64,000 bases of DNA, from positions 13,020,001-13,084,000 of the forward strand of contig JBHGNT010000002.1 of NCBI GenBank assembly GCA_043228905.1. The letters are read 5' to 3'. The stretch is from Azolla caroliniana (Eukaryota; Polypodiophyta). A model generated the notes under the pieces. That model ran no database searches, was not told where the DNA came from, and worked only from the letters and a program-made list of their open reading frames with translations. Position numbers and translations under genes: made by a program. Of the stretch, positions 62,204 through 64,000 are shown piece by piece; the first letter of the stretch is position 1; each line of letters opens with the position of its first letter.

Positions 62204-64000
62204 TTAATGTTTCTCAGTTTTATTATACAATGTTGCATAGATATTGCTCATACATACATATGATGCAGTGTGACATTCATTTAATTGGATAATGTGTTTG
62301 AACACGAGACTCCCAAGCTCCACATTTCCCCATTTATGGCAAGCACTTAACAAAGGAACCCAAATCAAGATATTATCGTCCGATGTGGCCACATTAGTGA
62401 TCAATGTGAATGCTATATCCACTTGGCCAGATCGTCCAAAAAGATCAACCATACTGACATGATGTTGAATCGAAGGTATAATACCGTAAATTTTCATCAT
62501 CGACTTGAAATATGTCTGTCCCTCATCAAGTAAACCAGTGTGGCTACAGACAGTCAACAAAAGGGAGAATGTTACAATGTCCGGCATCACACCCTGTCCT
62601 ATCATTCTATTGCATAAGTTCATAACAGTCTCATATTTGCCCAATTGGGCATATCCAGTCATTAATGCATTCCACGAATCTACACTCTTGGCCAGGACCC
62701 GATCGAACACTTGATGTGCACCTATGGCCTCACCACATTTCATATACATATCCACCAAAGCGTTGGCTACTATAGCCTCTTTGTCCAACAACCCTTGTGT
62801 CAGGATTTCTGTGTGTGCTTCTTTCCCTTTATGAATAGATCCAATATCCCCACAAGCCTTCGCGATAGCAACAAAAGTGATGGCATTTGCTGGGATGCCT
62901 TCGAGTTGCATTTGTTTCAAACACTGAAAGGCTTCCTCCATATGTCCATGCCGGACATATGCGGAGATCAAGGCTGTCCATGTGACTACATTCTCGACGG
63001 ATCTATGCTGTCCAAATAAATTTCGTACTTTTGTGAGTGCACCATGTTTCCCGAACATATCCATCAATGCAGTACTAATCATAATGTTTCCCATGAGAGA
63101 TTCATCATGCTCGATCTCAGTATATAATTTGTCACATTGAGATGTAGTTCCCATGATGCATCCACAGGCCTTCAAAACCGAAAGAAACGTAATTCTATCT
63201 GGAGAAAGGCCCTCATTTTGCATTTGTGAAAAGCAATGCAAAGCTTCTTCACCAAACCCATGTTCGGCATATCCAGTTATCAAGGCATTCCATACAACCA
63301 CATCCCGAACAAAAAGCTTGTTAAATACTTCTTTTGCTTTCACAAGTGCTCCGCATTTGGCATACATATCAACTAAAGCAGCCCCAAGCAAGACGTTTTT
63401 CTCAAGTAATCCTTCCATTATAACCTCCTTATGTATCGATTCGCCTTTGCAGATGTCCCTAACATGGCCACAAGCTTTTAAGATGCTGAGTGATGTGACT
63501 TCATTTGCTGAATGTCCATGCTTTTGCATTTCGTTGAAAGAATTGAACGCTTCCTTGAAACGCCTATGTTGAATATACCCACTGATCAGTGCATTCCAAG
63601 AAGCTGTGTCCTTCACCCGAAGCTCATCAAAAACCCTCTGAGATCTGCCAAGCATCCCATTTTTGGCGTACATATCCACCAATGCATAGCCAACGACAAT
63701 ATCTTTTTCAATCCATTTCTCAATGAAAATCGAAGCATGAAAGACTAGCCCCTTGTAATTCTCCTCTATGCTTCCACACGCTTTCAGTACACAAAGAAGT
63801 GTGATGGCATCAGGGAAGAGGCCCTCCGCTTGCATCTGGAAGAAGCACTGTAGCGCCTCTTCAGCATAGAAATGCTCAGAGTATGCATAAATGAGAGAAT
63901 TCCAGGAGATTGAGTCGGGGAAGTTGATCCTATCGAACGTATCTCGGGCATCGGAAAGTTGGCCAGCTTTGGCATACATATCAACCAATGCATTACAAAC
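62204..64000 (-). CDS. PLS-class pentatricopeptide repeat protein (N-terminus outside window)
   Basis: Open frame from the window edge to TAA at 62204, about 598 residues. It begins inside a repeat (VCNALVDMYAKAGQLSDARD), so the start, any transit peptide and further repeats lie beyond 64000. Five to six P-L-S triplets are visible, each with a VDMYAKxG, a SWNALIxGY and an EGLxPDxITxxxxLKACG segment. They are followed by an E-type C-terminal region (HVSMVDLFGRSGQVDIAFTL, LLSACHKWGNVELG, SYVCMSNIYATL). The protein ends NKTEKH without a DYW deaminase domain. PLS PPR proteins bind organellar RNA, mostly as C-to-U editing factors; an E-class or DYW-less member would need a deaminase partner. No introns or frame breaks seen. 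Confidence 0.9.
   Translation of the reverse strand, partial: VCNALVDMYAKAGQLSDARDTFDRINFPDSISWNSLIYAYSEHFYAEEALQCFFQMQAEGLFPDAITLLCVLKACGSIEENYKGLVFHASIFIEKWIEKDIVVGYALVDMYAKNGMLGRSQRVFDELRVKDTASWNALISGYIQHRRFKEAFNSFNEMQKHGHSANEVTSLSILKACGHVRDICKGESIHKEVIMEGLLEKNVLLGAALVDMYAKCGALVKAKEVFNKLFVRDVVVWNALITGYAEHGFGEEALHCFSQMQNEGLSPDRITFLSVLKACGCIMGTTSQCDKLYTEIEHDESLMGNIMISTALMDMFGKHGALTKVRNLFGQHRSVENVVTWTALISAYVRHGHMEEAFQCLKQMQLEGIPANAITFVAIAKACGDIGSIHKGKEAHTEILTQGLLDKEAIVANALVDMYMKCGEAIGAHQVFDRVLAKSVDSWNALMTGYAQLGKYETVMNLCNRMIGQGVMPDIVTFSLLLTVCSHTGLLDEGQTYFKSMMKIYGIIPSIQHHVSMVDLFGRSGQVDIAFTLITNVATSDDNILIWVPLLSACHKWGNVELGSLVFKHIIQLNECHTASYVCMSNIYATLYNKTEKH

Overview
The window looks like repeat-dense nuclear DNA of a land plant. 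It is a stack of LTR retrotransposons with one recognisable host gene at the right edge, a PLS-class pentatricopeptide repeat (PPR) gene on the minus strand (62204-64000, N-terminus outside the window). The PPR style and the retroelement mix suggest a seed-free plant, most likely a fern. A lycophyte or moss is possible; this is inference, not proof. No tRNA, rRNA, CRISPR or bacterial-type operon was seen.

Layout. 1-7370: copia debris (copia J) whose LTR or leader is split at 247/6015 by Gypsy-A (248-6009, minus), a young Tat/Athila-like element that ends in two outward U3 tips. 7367-10355: broken 3' half of Gypsy-G (minus). 10777-14019: decayed copia K (minus) with a triplicated zinc-knuckle unit. 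14020-14264: a gypsy RT scrap. 14265-15740: copia F. 15740-18480: an inverted composite of two self-priming chromovirus-type elements. 19654-21307: copia H, cut by a chromovirus-type LTR (21308-21729).

21964-61466 is one copia element (copia I) swollen to 39.5 kb and still flanked by its 5-bp target duplication tataa. Inside it sit Gypsy-B (22938-32935, duplication actac), Gypsy-C (32973-44578) and Gypsy-D (47317 to about 60350). Gypsy-D holds chromovirus Gypsy-E (53539-59225, minus, duplication gcaac). LTR-LTR differences, counted by eye, fall in the order nesting predicts: host copia about 5%, B about 4%, C 2 sites in 379, E 1 substitution plus a 2-bp repeat-length change.

How the parts work. 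Gypsy A-D and G are Tat/Athila-like, with gag, protease, RT with an FLDD box, RNase H and integrase without a chromodomain. B, C, D and G also carry a long coiled-coil ORF after pol. B, C and G share a non-purine motif (TCCCACGGGCGTGCCA) abutting the 3' LTR. Gypsy-E and its relatives encode a chromodomain integrase. They appear to prime reverse transcription with their own mRNA 5' end: in three divergent copies the R-region segment and the site just inside the LTR are complementary although their sequences differ. Their U3 tips also carry an antisense tRNA-like A-box/B-box module. These two features are the most novel signals in the window.
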